The notes: generated by a model from the sequence alone, not told the origin. Shown: positions 18,336 through 27,819, numbered from the stretch's first letter. The stretch is DNA of 64,000 nt from UBA5069 sp963773745 (GCA_963773745.1 CAVZCL010000005.1:124001-188000), one strand, 5' to 3'. Made by a program: numbers and translations.

Positions 18336-21056
18336 TTACTGTGCGCCCTCCACCATAATCGGTGCGTAGGTGGCCTTCTCGTTGCCGTCCAGATCCTCCA
18401 CCACAAAGCCCACAACATACTGGCCGGGCGCGGCGTTAAGCTCCGTCCAGCGCAGCGTCTCGCCCTCGCCAAAGGTCACCGTCTCACCTTGCTCCCACGT
18501 GGTGGAGACGACGTTGCCCTCGGCATCGAACTCCTGCCACTGCTCGCTTACGGTGAAGCTGTCGCCCGCGTTGGGCACAATCTCCCACGGCGCGCCGGTC
18601 CCATTGCCCGCCTGGTAGGAGAAGATCTCCTGCAGCACGCCGGCGCGGAAGATGGCGCGTGCGGAGATGCTTGTGCCATCCGCTGCGAAGGTGTATGTGC
18701 CGTCCACGCCGTACTGCGCCGTTGCCATGTCGGCGCCGTAGTTCACGGGGTTGAAGAGCGCCACCGCGTCGGTGCTGCCGTCGGTGACGGCGGTGACGTA
18801 GGGCTCCCACTCGAACTCAAGCTTGAAGTCGGCCGCGCCATAGTCGGGATAGTAGACACCGTTGAGTTCGCGCGTCTCACCATATTGGAGATAGTCCGAA
18901 TCGATGACGCGAATGGACTGCGAAGCCTCGTCCACCTCACCGACAAAGAGCTTGATGTAGGCGATGTTCTCGCCGGCTACGTCGGCGCTCATGAGCACCG
19001 GCCGGCCCGGCGCGGCGCTCTCTGCCGACAGCGTGAGCGGCGAGAGGGTAATGCCGCCCGCGCCCGGTGAACGCACGCTGGCGCCATCGGCCGGTGCCGA
19101 CGCCGAGCGCGTGTCGCCGGCAAAGCTGTTGCCCGTGTAGAAGAAGGTGAGGAACTCGTCCCACAGCGACTCATCCACAAAGCGGCCGGCGGCCACATTG
19201 TAGGACTGCGGCCCGGCCGCAGCCGAGCGGTAGAGGTCACTGTTGGGGAAGTAGATGGAGATCCCCGTGGAGCCGGGCTTGCCCGGGCCATTCTTCTCGG
19301 CGACTACCACATCATTGATTGCGCCGATGAGCGGCTCGGCAAATTGCTGCAATGCCGGATTGTTGACCCCCTGCAGCGCCAGCAGCGTAAAGTGGCCCAA
19401 GTCAATGTAGGAAGGAGGCACGTCGCTGCCGAAGATGCTGGTGTAATTCTGCGCGTAGGAGCGCGCCTTGGCAATCGCCTTGGGGTTTTCCTGCTGCAGC
19501 GCATTCAGGAAGCTGTTCAGGCTCTGGTTGAGCGCAGGAATCTTGCTCAAGTCGGCGGCGGTGAGGGTGACATTCTGCGAAAGCTGGCGCGCCACTGCCT
19601 CGGCTGGGGGTGCGCCGCCGAAGAGGCCCGCACCCGGGCGGCCACCGCCGGTGAAGTCGGCGCGCGCCTGGTCATCGACAATGCGCTGGTCGCCGTCAAT
19701 ATACGTTTGCACAATCAACTGCCCCAGATCGGCCCCGCTCATGGACGGGTTCTGCTCCAGCGGGGCAAGGAAGGCGGCGTAGGCCCAGCCCAGCGCCGGC
19801 TCGGTCTCCTGCGAGGCTACGGCGTAGCGGGCGTGGTCGGCCAGCATGGTGTAAACCTCAAGATGGGACATGAGGCAGGCGTCCATGCCCACAAGCTCGA
19901 ACTTGTCGAGGCCGGTGTTGGCGCGGATGGTGGCAAGCGCCGCCTCCACTTCCTGCAGCCAGAGCATGTCATGGGGCATGGCGCTCGAGAGCGGGAAGTC
20001 GCGGCTCGGGCGCGTGGTCGACGTTGGATCGCTCCAGCCGCCCGGCCAGCCCATGCCGTGGTCGGAGAGAATCAGCGCATACTTGTCGGCGGGGTAATTC
20101 TGCATGCCCCACTCCACAAAGTCGACGAGGCTGCGCGGGTCGGCCATGTCAACTTCGCCCACATCATCCACCACGGGCGAGCCGATCCTGTTGAGGTCAT
20201 TGTCCTTGGTAATCAGATAGCGCAGCGTGCCCGTTACGTTGCCGTCGCCCGAAAAGCCGCCCTTGAAGCGGTCAAGCTGTGCAACAATCTTGACCTTGTC
20301 GCTGGAGCCGACGCGCTCGGCCTCGTTGAAGTCGGTGAAGATGTCCTGCTCAAGCACCTGGTCATCGGCGTCGGAGTAGAGGAGGATTGTCCATGTGTCA
20401 CCGCCGGCGGTGGCAGCGCTGCCGGTGGCGCCAACTGCTGCGCTTGCGGAGGGAGTGGGGCGCACGCTGATGACCGGCGCGGCGGGCGTCGGCATGACGT
20501 CGGGCACGGCCTGGCCGAGCGCACCTGAGCCCGCCAGAATTGCCGCCAACTGACCAAGCGCGCCACCTTCCGTTGCTGAGGAGACCGCGGGCGCCGAAGC
20601 CTGCTGGTCCGGTATGATGCCGCCACCGCCCCCGCCGAAAATGGAGCTCCAGAAGAACCAGAGTGCAAGGCCAATACCCAGCAGGATGGCAATGGGGCGG
20701 GTCTTTTTGTTGCCAAAGAGCCCAAGCACCACAGGCAGCAGTGCGCCAATTGGCGGGCCGCCACTGCGGGCGCCTCTAGATCTGCCGGCACGGTCGGGCT
20801 GGCTGCCTGCGCTGTCGCGACGAGAAGCGTCGGCGGTCTTGCGGTCGCCGGGTGCAGAAGTCGTCTGGCGGCGGCGCGTAACGCGCACGGTGGGCTTCTC
20901 GGGATCGTTGTCCGCAGCAAAGAGCGCCCAGGGCGTACGCTCGGGCGCAGCAGGCTGCGGCTTCTCGGTAGCCGCGCCGACCAGGATCGGCTCAAGCGTT
21001 TGTGGTGGCGCAAGGAACTCTTCAAGCGCCTTTAGCCAGGCACGGGATCGGGGCAT
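18336..21056 (-). CDS. Clostripain-family (C11) cysteine protease, membrane-anchored
   Basis: This 906-residue protein has a charged cytoplasmic N-terminus, one membrane helix (120-140), a Gly/Pro linker and a C11 peptidase domain from about residue 220 (WTILLYSDADDQVLEQD). The catalytic pair is visible as His333 in LILSDHGMGWPGG and Cys394 in VGMDACLMSHLE. Clostripains cut after Arg or Lys at the cell surface. The C-terminal 250 residues form beta-rich domains. It stands between repeat-filled gaps; no operon partner is evident. The ATG at 21056 lies close to an AAGGAG site. Confidence 0.85.
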   Translation of the reverse strand: MPRSRAWLKALEEFLAPPQTLEPILVGAATEKPQPAAPERTPWALFAADNDPEKPTVRVTRRRQTTSAPGDRKTADASRRDSAGSQPDRAGRSRGARSGGPPIGALLPVVLGLFGNKKTRPIAILLGIGLALWFFWSSIFGGGGGGIIPDQQASAPAVSSATEGGALGQLAAILAGSGALGQAVPDVMPTPAAPVISVRPTPSASAAVGATGSAATAGGDTWTILLYSDADDQVLEQDIFTDFNEAERVGSSDKVKIVAQLDRFKGGFSGDGNVTGTLRYLITKDNDLNRIGSPVVDDVGEVDMADPRSLVDFVEWGMQNYPADKYALILSDHGMGWPGGWSDPTSTTRPSRDFPLSSAMPHDMLWLQEVEAALATIRANTGLDKFELVGMDACLMSHLEVYTMLADHARYAVASQETEPALGWAYAAFLAPLEQNPSMSGADLGQLIVQTYIDGDQRIVDDQARADFTGGGRPGAGLFGGAPPAEAVARQLSQNVTLTAADLSKIPALNQSLNSFLNALQQENPKAIAKARSYAQNYTSIFGSDVPPSYIDLGHFTLLALQGVNNPALQQFAEPLIGAINDVVVAEKNGPGKPGSTGISIYFPNSDLYRSAAAGPQSYNVAAGRFVDESLWDEFLTFFYTGNSFAGDTRSASAPADGASVRSPGAGGITLSPLTLSAESAAPGRPVLMSADVAGENIAYIKLFVGEVDEASQSIRVIDSDYLQYGETRELNGVYYPDYGAADFKLEFEWEPYVTAVTDGSTDAVALFNPVNYGADMATAQYGVDGTYTFAADGTSISARAIFRAGVLQEIFSYQAGNGTGAPWEIVPNAGDSFTVSEQWQEFDAEGNVVSTTWEQGETVTFGEGETLRWTELNAAPGQYVVGFVVEDLDGNEKATYAPIMVEGAQ

Positions 21057-21155
21057 GGTCTCTCCTTAAGGAACTCCTGAGTCTGCTCTGTAGCGGCGGT
21101 GTACGCCGCCATTCATTTGGCCGGATGCATTCTACATCCACGGTGGCAGATGTAA

Positions 21156-21192
21156 TACGTTGCCGAAGTGCGCCGCGCACTTCGGCAACGTA
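21156..21192. terminator. 18-bp inverted repeat, likely terminator of the enoyl-CoA hydratase gene
   Basis: TACGTTGCCGAAGTGCGC and its exact complement are separated by one base, directly downstream of the crotonase stop at 21196 (minus strand). No long T-tract follows. Confidence 0.6.
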
Positions 21193-21195
21193 CCT

Positions 21196-21969
21196 TTAGC
21201 GTCCCTTCCACTCGGGCGTGCGCTTTTCGGCAAAGGCGGCCATGCCCTCTTTCTGGTCTTCCGTGGCGAAGAGCAGCGTAAAAAGGCGGCGCTCCAGCCG
21301 CACCCCCTCGGCCAGGGTGGATTCGTAGGCGGCGTTAACGGCCTCCTTGGCCAGGCGCAAGGCCACAGGCGGCTTGGCGGCAATCACACCCGCTACCTCC
21401 AGCGCCAGCGCAAGGTAGCTCTCGGCTGGGGCCACGCGGCTCACCAGCCCAAAGCGCAGCGCCTCGTCGGCGCTCAGCCGGCGGTCACTCAGAATCATGT
21501 CCATGGCAATCGACTTGCCCACGGCGCGTGTCAGCCGCTGTGTGCCACCCGCGCCTGGAATGACGCCCAGGTTGATTTCGGGCTGACCGAATTGCGCCGT
21601 CTCCGAGGCGATAATCATGTCGCATGCCATGGCAAGCTCGCAGCCGCCCCCCAGACACCAGCCGCTGACGGCCGCGATGATCGGCTTGTGCAGGCGCGCC
21701 AGCGCATCCCACGCACTCAGCATGGCGCTGTCCAGCATCTCCACGGGCGAGGCGGCGGCCATCTGTTTAATGTCGGCGCCGGCGGCAAAGGCCTTGTCGC
21801 TGCCCGTAACCACCATGCAGCCGATTGCCGTATCTGCGTCGAACATTGCCAGGGCGTTAAGCAGTTCGGCCATGAGCGCGCCGTTGAGCGCGTTGCGCGC
21901 TGCCGGCCGGTTTAACTGCACCAGCCCCACGCGCCCGTGTGTCGATACGAGGATGTTTTCGTAGCTCAT
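21196..21969 (-). CDS. Enoyl-CoA hydratase (crotonase family)
   Basis: The 257-residue protein has the crotonase oxyanion-hole segments (AFAAGADIKQM, then SGWCLGGGCELAMACD) and both usual catalytic glutamates, in GGCELA and in PEINLGVIPGAGG. It hydrates trans-2-enoyl-CoA in beta-oxidation or a related acyl-CoA pathway in the cytoplasm. Length and both motifs are standard for the family. It stands alone, but fatty acid or amino acid breakdown feeding propionyl-CoA would fit with the methylmalonyl-CoA genes elsewhere in the window. Confidence 0.92.
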   Translation of the reverse strand: MSYENILVSTHGRVGLVQLNRPAARNALNGALMAELLNALAMFDADTAIGCMVVTGSDKAFAAGADIKQMAAASPVEMLDSAMLSAWDALARLHKPIIAAVSGWCLGGGCELAMACDMIIASETAQFGQPEINLGVIPGAGGTQRLTRAVGKSIAMDMILSDRRLSADEALRFGLVSRVAPAESYLALALEVAGVIAAKPPVALRLAKEAVNAAYESTLAEGVRLERRLFTLLFATEDQKEGMAAFAEKRTPEWKGR

Positions 21970-21983
21970 TGGAGACTCCTTGT

Positions 21984-22084
21984 CGGGTGTGGGGTATGGG
22001 GTTGTGGGGTATGGGGTGTGGGGTGTGGGGTGTCGTGCGTTTCTACCCTACACCCGATACCCCATACCCCACACCCCACACCCT
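21984..22084. repeat. G-rich/C-rich inverted low-complexity repeat
   Basis: Runs of GGGGTGT and GGGGTAT (21984-22033) face their approximate complement ACCCCATACCCC (22045-22084). The sequence can fold as a hairpin, and the G-runs meet the pattern for a G-quadruplex. Confidence 0.8.
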
Positions 22085-22518
22085 ACTTGAGTGCAACCAC
22101 AATCGCCCCCAGCACCACCAGCCCGCCGCCCAGCGCCGTCTTCCAGGTGAGCGGCTCGCCCAGGAAGAGCGCCGCGAGGATCAGCACCATGGCGAGGCTG
22201 GTTTTGTCGATGGGGGCGACCAGCGAGGCGGGGCCGCGTTGCAACGCTGCATAGTAGAAGAGCCACGACGCGCCTGTGGCCAGCCCGCTCAGTATCAGAA
22301 AGAGCCACGTCTTCTGGCCCACGCTGCGCAGGCCGGAGACTTCGCCGGTGGCCACCACAATGCTCCAGGCCAGCAGTAAAATGACGACCGTGCGAATCGC
22401 GGTGGCCAGGTTGGAGGGGATGTCGCGCACGCCAGATCTTGCCGAAAATCGTTGTCAGCGCCGCAAAGAATGCTGAAAGCAGTGCCAGGACGAACCAGCC
22501 GGTGCGAGCGCTGTCCAT
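22083..22518 (-). CDS. EamA/DMT-family small permease (frameshifted)
   Basis: The N-terminal helix (WFVLALLSAFFAALTTIFGK) is read from ATG 22518. After one single-base shift near 22440 the frame continues with three or four more helices and a typical EamA ending (LGEPLTWKTALGGGLVVLGA). At about 145 residues it is a half-size drug/metabolite transporter with one EamA repeat, which probably dimerises. The substrate is unknown. The stop lies beside the G-rich repeat. Confidence 0.75.
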
Positions 22519-22544
22519 GATGTGCGCCTTTCCGAAAAAAGACG

Positions 22545-22625
22545 GTACACAAATGACACAGATGTAACGGATCTGCAGAGATAGACTGCACTGCGTTATC
22601 TGTTACATCTGTTACATCTGTGTAC
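22545..22625. repeat. Imperfect inverted repeat, GTACACAGAT word family
   Basis: GTACACAAATGACACAGATGTAAC at 22545 pairs with GTTACATCTGTTACATCTGTGTAC ending at 22625, with a few mismatches. The same word family occurs at 34481, 49361 and 58320. Confidence 0.85.
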
Positions 22626-22633
22626 TGTTTATG

Positions 22634-22915
22634 CTAGCCTTCAAAGCCGATGGAAAACATGGTTTCGAGGTCATGTTTTGAGAAGACCTTGAAGGCGATA
22701 AGCGTCTCCGAGTGGGTGATCCCCTCCACCTGGAGCGCCTGGCTTGTGACGAGGTCGGCCAGCGCTTCGTTGTCGGCCACGCGCAGCACGGCAACCAAAT
22801 CGTAGCGCCCGGCCACCGAGAAGACCTCGGTGACGCCCTTGAGTTTTGTTAATTCTTCGGCCACGCCGTTGATGCGGTTGCGCTCTACATTGAACAAGAC
22901 GATGGATGAAACCAT
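22634..22915 (-). CDS. Stand-alone Lrp/AsnC ligand-binding (RAM) domain protein
   Basis: The 93-residue protein is a single RAM/ACT-like domain: LKGVTEVFSVAGRYDLVAVL and VEGITHSETLIAFKVFS match the C-terminal half of Lrp/AsnC regulators. It lacks the DNA-binding half. Such stand-alone proteins form oligomers that bind amino acids. It precedes the DMT permease on the same strand and follows the kynureninase gene, so amino-acid sensing would fit the surroundings. Confidence 0.85.
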   Translation of the reverse strand: MVSSIVLFNVERNRINGVAEELTKLKGVTEVFSVAGRYDLVAVLRVADNEALADLVTSQALQVEGITHSETLIAFKVFSKHDLETMFSIGFEG

Positions 22916-22998
22916 GAGATGCCTCCTGCAAGGTGGGTCGCGACGAGTGGGCGGTACGCGGGCGGTACGCGGACGACACGCGGGCGCGACCGTTGGTT

Positions 22999-24268
22999 TC
23001 AGGTGACTGCAGGGCGGGTCGCCTCATACTGGTTGTAGAGACGCTCGTCCACAACGCGCTGCAACGCCGCAACGGCGGCGTAGACGTCGGTAAAGGAGTT
23101 ATAAAGCGGGGCAATTCCCATCCGAATCGTATCAGGTTGGCGAAAATCGGGCAATACGTTCATTTGCTGAATCAGCGCCTGATCAATCCGCCACGCCTCA
23201 TCGTGGCCCAGCGACACGTGGGAGCCGCGCCACACCGCGTCGCGCGGCGTCTGCAGACGATAGCCCAGCGGCGCAAGGCGCTCCTCAAACAGCGCAATCA
23301 GCATATCGCTGAGCGCCAGCGATTTGGCACGCAGCGGCCCCATTCCCGCTTCGAGCAGCAGGTCGACCCCCGGCTCAATCGCCGCCATGGAGAGCACGGG
23401 GGGCGAGCCCGAGAGGAAGTGACGCAACCCGGCCTCGGCTTCATATGCGGCCCCAAAAGCAAAGAGGTTGCGCTGCCCCATCCAGCCCTGAATGGGGTTG
23501 GCAAGCTCCGCTTGCAGGTCGCGCCGCACATAGAGGAAAGCGGGCGCGCCCGGGCCGCCGTTGAGGTACTTGTAGCAGCAGCCCACGGCCAGGTCGGCAT
23601 TGGCAGCGTTGAGCGTCACCGGTACGGCGCCGGCAGCGTGGCTCAGGTCCCACAGCGTGAGCGCGCCCACGCTGTGCGCCGCAGCGGTGAGCGCCGCCAT
23701 GTCGTAGACGTAGGCGCTCTTGTAGAGGGCGTGCGAAAGGGTGAGCAGCGCGACGTCTTCATCGAGCGCAGCAACGAGCGCGTCGGCGGGGCCGTGGATA
23801 CCATCAGCCGAGGCGATCACCTCAAGCGTTGCGCCCTGTGCGCGTGCAATGCCCTGGAGGATGTAGAGGTCCGAAGGGAAGTTGCCATCGTCAGTGAGGA
23901 TGCGCGTGCGGCCGGGGCGGGCGTGCAATGCGGCGCTTGCCAGTTTGTAGAGGTTAACCGAGGTCGAGTCGGCTACGATCACCTCGTCGGCCTGTGCGCC
24001 CACGAGCTGCGCGATCTTGCCGCCCAGCCGCTCGGGCAGGGTGAACCAGCCCTCGTTCCATGAGCGAATCAGCCGATCGCCCCATTGCTGCTCAACCGCA
24101 GCGCGCATGTGGGGTGCGGCGGCCAGCGGCATGCGCCCCAGCGAATTGCCGTCCATGTAGACGAGTGCAGGGTCGGGGTGGGCAAAGCGCGGCGCGTAGC
24201 GATGCCAGCGGGTCGGCGGCGTCGCGTGCGCTTGCCTGCTCGAGCGTGCGGGGGATTGCGTCAGTCAA
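22999..24268 (-). CDS. kynU: Kynureninase
   Basis: Kynureninase is a PLP enzyme that cleaves kynurenine to anthranilate and alanine in tryptophan breakdown. The family start is visible as MDGNSLGRMP, the PLP-binding Lys lies in CCYKYLNGGPGAP, and IQGWMGQRN and LSGSPPVLSM are also typical. The first 25 residues (TDAIPRTLEQASARDAADPL) lie in another frame, joined by a shift near 24205, with TTG 24268 as the likely start after an AAAGG site. ATG 24156 is the first Met of the intact frame. No other kynurenine-pathway gene is in the window. Confidence 0.9.
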
Positions 24269-24303
24269 AATGCGTGCCTTTCGGTGTGGAACTGGTGACA
24301 AGG

Positions 24304-24422
24304 GCATGCGTAGCGGAGGGCTTCCAGCCCTCCGGCTTGTGGCCACGCCCGCGGTAAGCGTGACGTCATGCCGGAGACGTGACTCAACGGCCGGAGGGCT
24401 GGAAGCCCCCCGCTACGCATGC
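24304..24422. repeat. 32-bp inverted repeat (GGGCTTCCAGCCCTCCGG family)
   Basis: Arms 24304-24335 and 24391-24422 are complementary with one mismatch. The interior holds a degenerate GTCATGCCGGAGACGTGACT copy of the 18151 word. Confidence 0.9.
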
Positions 24423-24450
24423 ATTCGTGTTTTATGTCCTAACAAATAAG

Positions 24451-24993
24451 CTAACGATAGAAGTCAATCCACGACAAGCTAAAGGAGCGTGCGTCGCCCG
24501 CCAGAAAGGCGCGAGGCGTGCTTACGTCAAAGTGGCCATCCACCAGCGGAATCGTGGGCGTCGCATTGGGGTTGTTGCTCAAAATGCCCACATCCATCCA
24601 TTGGGCACTGCCGCGGTCAATCTCCTCTGCTGCGGCTGCGCCGGCTGGCTGGAAGCTCTCGCGCACAATGGCTTCGCCCGTGCTTGAGACAGCCACCTCC
24701 ACTGTACCCGCGTCCCAAGCGAACGTTAAGTTCTCCAGTGCGCTCAGGTGCAGCCGCACGATGATGTCGCGCGGCCTATCGCCTTCGGGCAGGCGCACCG
24801 TGGCGCTGCCAATGCCGCTCTCGCTGCGCACGTTCACAATCAGCACGTCGCCGCGCCATTCGGCGGTAATCTCGGCGTTCTGCGCTTCGCTCACGGTGAC
24901 GCCGCTTGCGGGCTGCACAGTGGGCAGCGTACATGCTGCCAGAAGCAGCCCGGCAAACACAATGTGGATGAGGTTGATTGGTTTCGATGGCAT
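24451..24993 (-). CDS. Putative lipoprotein, beta-rich, unknown
   Basis: The protein begins with a signal peptide ending in a lipobox (VFAGLLLAAC), so it should be lipid-anchored outside the membrane. The rest (about 155 residues) is beta-rich with no recognised family; phrases such as WRGDVLIVNVRSESGIGSATV suggest a beta-sandwich. ATG 24993 is chosen because it gives a compact signal peptide. It is divergent from the molybdopterin oxidoreductase gene. Function unknown. Confidence 0.65.
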   Translation of the reverse strand: MPSKPINLIHIVFAGLLLAACTLPTVQPASGVTVSEAQNAEITAEWRGDVLIVNVRSESGIGSATVRLPEGDRPRDIIVRLHLSALENLTFAWDAGTVEVAVSSTGEAIVRESFQPAGAAAAEEIDRGSAQWMDVGILSNNPNATPTIPLVDGHFDVSTPRAFLAGDARSFSLSWIDFYR

Positions 24994-25099
24994 GAGCGCT
25001 CCGTGCAAGGTTGGGTGGCAATCCAGCCTCGCCTGTAAGTAGGGTTGCTGTGTTGTGGCGCCATAGCCGCTAGCGTTGATGGCGGGCTGATGCTGCGTT

Positions 25100-25147
25100 T
25101 GATCATAGACGAATGATCGTACATGTGATCATACATGAGTGATCGTA
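25100..25147. promoter_or_regulatory. Four TGATCRTA iterons in a divergent gap
   Basis: TGATCATA or TGATCGTA occurs at 25100, 25114, 25126 and 25140 (offsets 14, 12 and 14), between the divergent lipoprotein and molybdopterin oxidoreductase genes. The array looks like a multi-site operator. Confidence 0.5.
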
Positions 25148-25211
25148 CACGGCCAGGCGCGCGCGTGCAACCGCGCGATGGAGCCGCGACTCGAGCCACA
25201 CTGGAGCCGCG

Positions 25212-26289
25212 ATGGAGCAACGCACATTGATGACTATGCGCGCACGCTGGGTGGATCTGGTCGCTGCTGCTTTTCACCCTGATTGAACTGATTACTGGTC
25301 TGGTGTCGTTTACCGTGGGCAGGCCCGAGGGGCGCTGGCTCTTCTATGTGCACGGCGCCCTCGGGCTGGGGATTGTGCTGCTGCTCGTATGGAAGGTGCA
25401 GCGCGTGTGGCCGCGCCTGGGGCAGCGGCGCCTGTGGGGTGGCGCGATGGGTATCTCGCTGCTTGCGCTGGCCGTGGCGCTGCTGGCAATCGGCAGCGGC
25501 GTAGTCTGGAGCAGTTGGCTGAAGCCGCAGGGCTACCCCAACGGCCTCAACTGGCACGTCATCTTCGGCATCCTGCTGACGATTCTGGTGGCGGGGCACA
25601 TGCTCCTGCGCTTCAAGCCGCTGGCGCGGCGCGACCTGGAAGGGCGGCGCGCCTTTCTGGGCTATCTGGCCGTGGCGGGCACGGGCGCCACACTGTGGGG
25701 CGCGCAACAGGGCATCAACCATGCGGCGCAGTTGCCCGGCGCACAGCGGCGCTTCACCGGTTCGGGCGAAATCGGCAGCGGCCAGGGGCTGGCGTTTCCG
25801 GTGACCATGTGGATGTTTGACAACCCCGCCCCACTCGATTTGGCCGGCTGGCGCTTGCGCGTCGGCGGCGCCGTGGCCCAGCCACGCGTCTGGACGCTGG
25901 CCGAAATCAACGCCCTTGCGCCGAGCGCACTTGACGCAACGCTCGATTGCACAGGCGGCTGGTACACCACGCAGCGATGGCATGGCGTCTCTGTGGCGGC
26001 CTTGCTGGCGGCAGCCAAGCCCACGGCCGACGCGCTTGAAGTGAGCTTCGTCTCGACAACGGGTTATCGCTGGAGCGTGCCTTTGGCTGAGGCACAGACG
26101 CTGCTGCTGGCGCACAGCGTGGGCACCGACGCGCCGGGCCAGTTGCTGGATCATGGCCGCGGCGCGCCGCTGCGGCTGGTTGCGCCTGGGCGGCGGGGCT
26201 TTCAGTGGGTCAAGTGGGTGACCGAGGTGCGTGTGCTGACGGCGCCGCGACATTGGCCAATGGGGCGTCATCTTTACAAGCGGCCTTGA
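25212..26289 (+). CDS. Membrane-anchored molybdopterin-dependent oxidoreductase
   Basis: Four N-terminal membrane helices (FTLIELITGLVSF, ALGLGIVLLLVWKV, GISLLALAVALLA, WHVIFGILLTILVAGHMLL) precede a sulfite-oxidase-fold Mo domain. The Mo-ligand Cys is seen in LDATLDCTGGWYTTQ, with W.GV following, and YedY-like VKWVTEV near the end. Helix His residues could bind heme b, which would make this a self-contained membrane electron-transfer enzyme. One shift near 25255 separates the ATG at 25212 from the main frame; otherwise GTG 25303 is the first start. The substrate (a sulfite- or sulfoxide-type compound) is an inference. An SDR gene follows in the same direction. Confidence 0.8.
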
Positions 26290-26339
26290 TGGGTAAAGGC
26301 ATGAACGGTCTCGTGTTTCGCTCAATGGAGGAGGAAACC

Positions 26340-27056
26340 ATGTTCGATTTCAAAGATCAGGTGGTGATTGTGACGGGCGCGGCGGGCAATCTGGGGCAGG
26401 CGTTGGCGGCAGCCTTTGGCGACGCGGGTGCTACGCTGGTGCTGGTCGATCACAAGCCCGATCGCCTGGCGGCACTCTACCCCAAGCTGGCAGCGAGCGA
26501 CGCGCACTACCTTGCCGCGCCGGTGGACGTTGCCCAGCGCACCGCTGTGGAGGCCATGATGGTCGAGACCATGCGACGCTTTGGCCGCATTGATGTGCTC
26601 GTCAATGCGGCGGGCGGCTATGCGGGTGGCACCACCGTGGCCGAAGCGGAGCCCGCCTTGTGGGAGGATATGCTTAACCGCAATCTGCGCACGGTGGCCA
26701 CCATGTGCGCGGCCGTTGTGCCCTACATGCTCGAGCGTCAAGCAGGCGTGGTCATCACAATCGGCTCGCGCCATGTGGAAGAGGGCAAGAGCAAGACGGC
26801 CGCCTACTCGGCAGCGAAGACGGCCGTGCTGCGGCTGACGGAGAGCCTTGCCGCCGAGACCAAGGCGCACGGACTGCGCGCCAACTGCGTGCTGCCCAGC
26901 ACCATCGATTCGGACGAGAACCGCGCCGCCATGCCCAATGCCGACCCCAGCAAGTGGGTGACGGCCGAGTCGCTTGCGGATGTGATTCTCTTCCTCGCTT
27001 CGCCCCTGGCGCGCGACATTACGGGCGCGGCGGTGCCTGTCTATGGGCGGGTCTAA
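26340..27056 (+). CDS. Short-chain dehydrogenase/reductase
   Basis: The 238-residue SDR has the NAD(P)-binding TGAAGNLGQA motif near the N-terminus, NAAGG, and the catalytic YSAAK. A GGAGGAGG site directly before ATG 26340 fixes the start. It is a classical oxidoreductase acting on an alcohol/carbonyl pair; the substrate is not evident. It overlaps the next gene by 14 bases, so the two are translationally coupled. Confidence 0.9.
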   Translation: MFDFKDQVVIVTGAAGNLGQALAAAFGDAGATLVLVDHKPDRLAALYPKLAASDAHYLAAPVDVAQRTAVEAMMVETMRRFGRIDVLVNAAGGYAGGTTVAEAEPALWEDMLNRNLRTVATMCAAVVPYMLERQAGVVITIGSRHVEEGKSKTAAYSAAKTAVLRLTESLAAETKAHGLRANCVLPSTIDSDENRAAMPNADPSKWVTAESLADVILFLASPLARDITGAAVPVYGRV

Positions 27057-27426
27057 TCTCTTGAGCGACGCATCCAGCCGGAGTGCAAACGCCGCGCCCG
27101 AAGACGCACCCATCCAGGCGCCTTATGCGCGCCACATTTTCTTTTGCGCCGGGGCCTATTGTGACCCTGAAGGGAATTCTGTAGCGCTCTACAATCAATG
27201 CGCGCACCGCCTGGGCGAGTTGGGGCGCTATGACAACCCCGAGCGTGTAAAGCGCGGGATTACGCCTTGTCTTGGCGTCTGCTATGGGGGGCCTTTGGTC
27301 GTGATCTATCCCGACGGCATCTGGTACCATCACGTAGACGAAGCGTTGCTGCAGCGCATTATCGATGAGCACCTGGTGGGTGGGCAGCCGGTAGAGGAGG
27401 CGATCTTTCACCGGTTGGCCGAGTGA
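27043..27426 (+). CDS. Thioredoxin-like [2Fe-2S] ferredoxin
   Basis: This 127-residue protein has the C-x5-C and C-x3-C cysteine pattern of thioredoxin-like ferredoxins (FFCAGAYCDPEG and PCLGVCYGGP), followed by VVIYPDGIWYHHV and the HLVGGQPV ending typical of the family. It should carry electrons in the cytoplasm. It overlaps the end of the SDR gene, and the stop is followed by a hairpin at 27468. Confidence 0.88.
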   Translation: MGGSNLLSDASSRSANAAPEDAPIQAPYARHIFFCAGAYCDPEGNSVALYNQCAHRLGELGRYDNPERVKRGITPCLGVCYGGPLVVIYPDGIWYHHVDEALLQRIIDEHLVGGQPVEEAIFHRLAE

Positions 27427-27467
27427 GGCGTGTAGAGGGGCGGCTAGCCTGTCTGTGGCGGCCCGGT

Positions 27468-27514
27468 GCTTCGCAAAGGTCGCACTTGTTGGGCACGTGC
27501 GACCTTTGCGAAGC
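27468..27514. terminator. 18-bp perfect inverted repeat after the ferredoxin gene
   Basis: GCTTCGCAAAGGTCGCAC (27468-27485) pairs exactly with 27497-27514. It separates the SDR-ferredoxin pair from the cobalamin riboswitch and probably ends the upstream transcript. Confidence 0.6.
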
Positions 27515-27584
27515 CCTGGCGTCGGTCGCCGCATCTTTGACAAAAACAGCGCCCCCACTTATGCTGAAGTCAGCAGTACATGTA

Positions 27585-27765
27585 GTTTGCACAGCAGGCG
27601 CCTGAAGCCCCGGATGGCTCAGGCAGCAAAGGCGAAGCCGGTGTAAGTCCGGCACTGTCCCGCAACTGTAACTGCAGCCCATTGGCCCGATCCTGACGTT
27701 CCGAGTTTCTGACGTCAATACGGATCGCAAAATGGCTGTGGAAGTCAGGTCGCCCGCCTGTTTGT
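27585..27765 (+). ncRNA. Cobalamin (B12) riboswitch
   Basis: The B12-box core is clear: GCCGGTGTAAGTCCGGCACTG followed by TCCCGCAACTGTAA at 27637-27671, with upstream AGGCGCCTGAAGCCCCGG and the closing GAAGTCAGGTCGCCCGCCTG at 27741-27760. Adenosylcobalamin binding to such leaders switches off B12 uptake or synthesis genes. The next genes encode a B12-carrier-like protein and an ECF importer, which fits. The exact 5' boundary is approximate. Confidence 0.93.
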
Positions 27766-27819
27766 GCGCACAATCACCCTCGCGGCCAGGGGTGTGGTGC
27801 CACGGAATGTCGACCGAGA

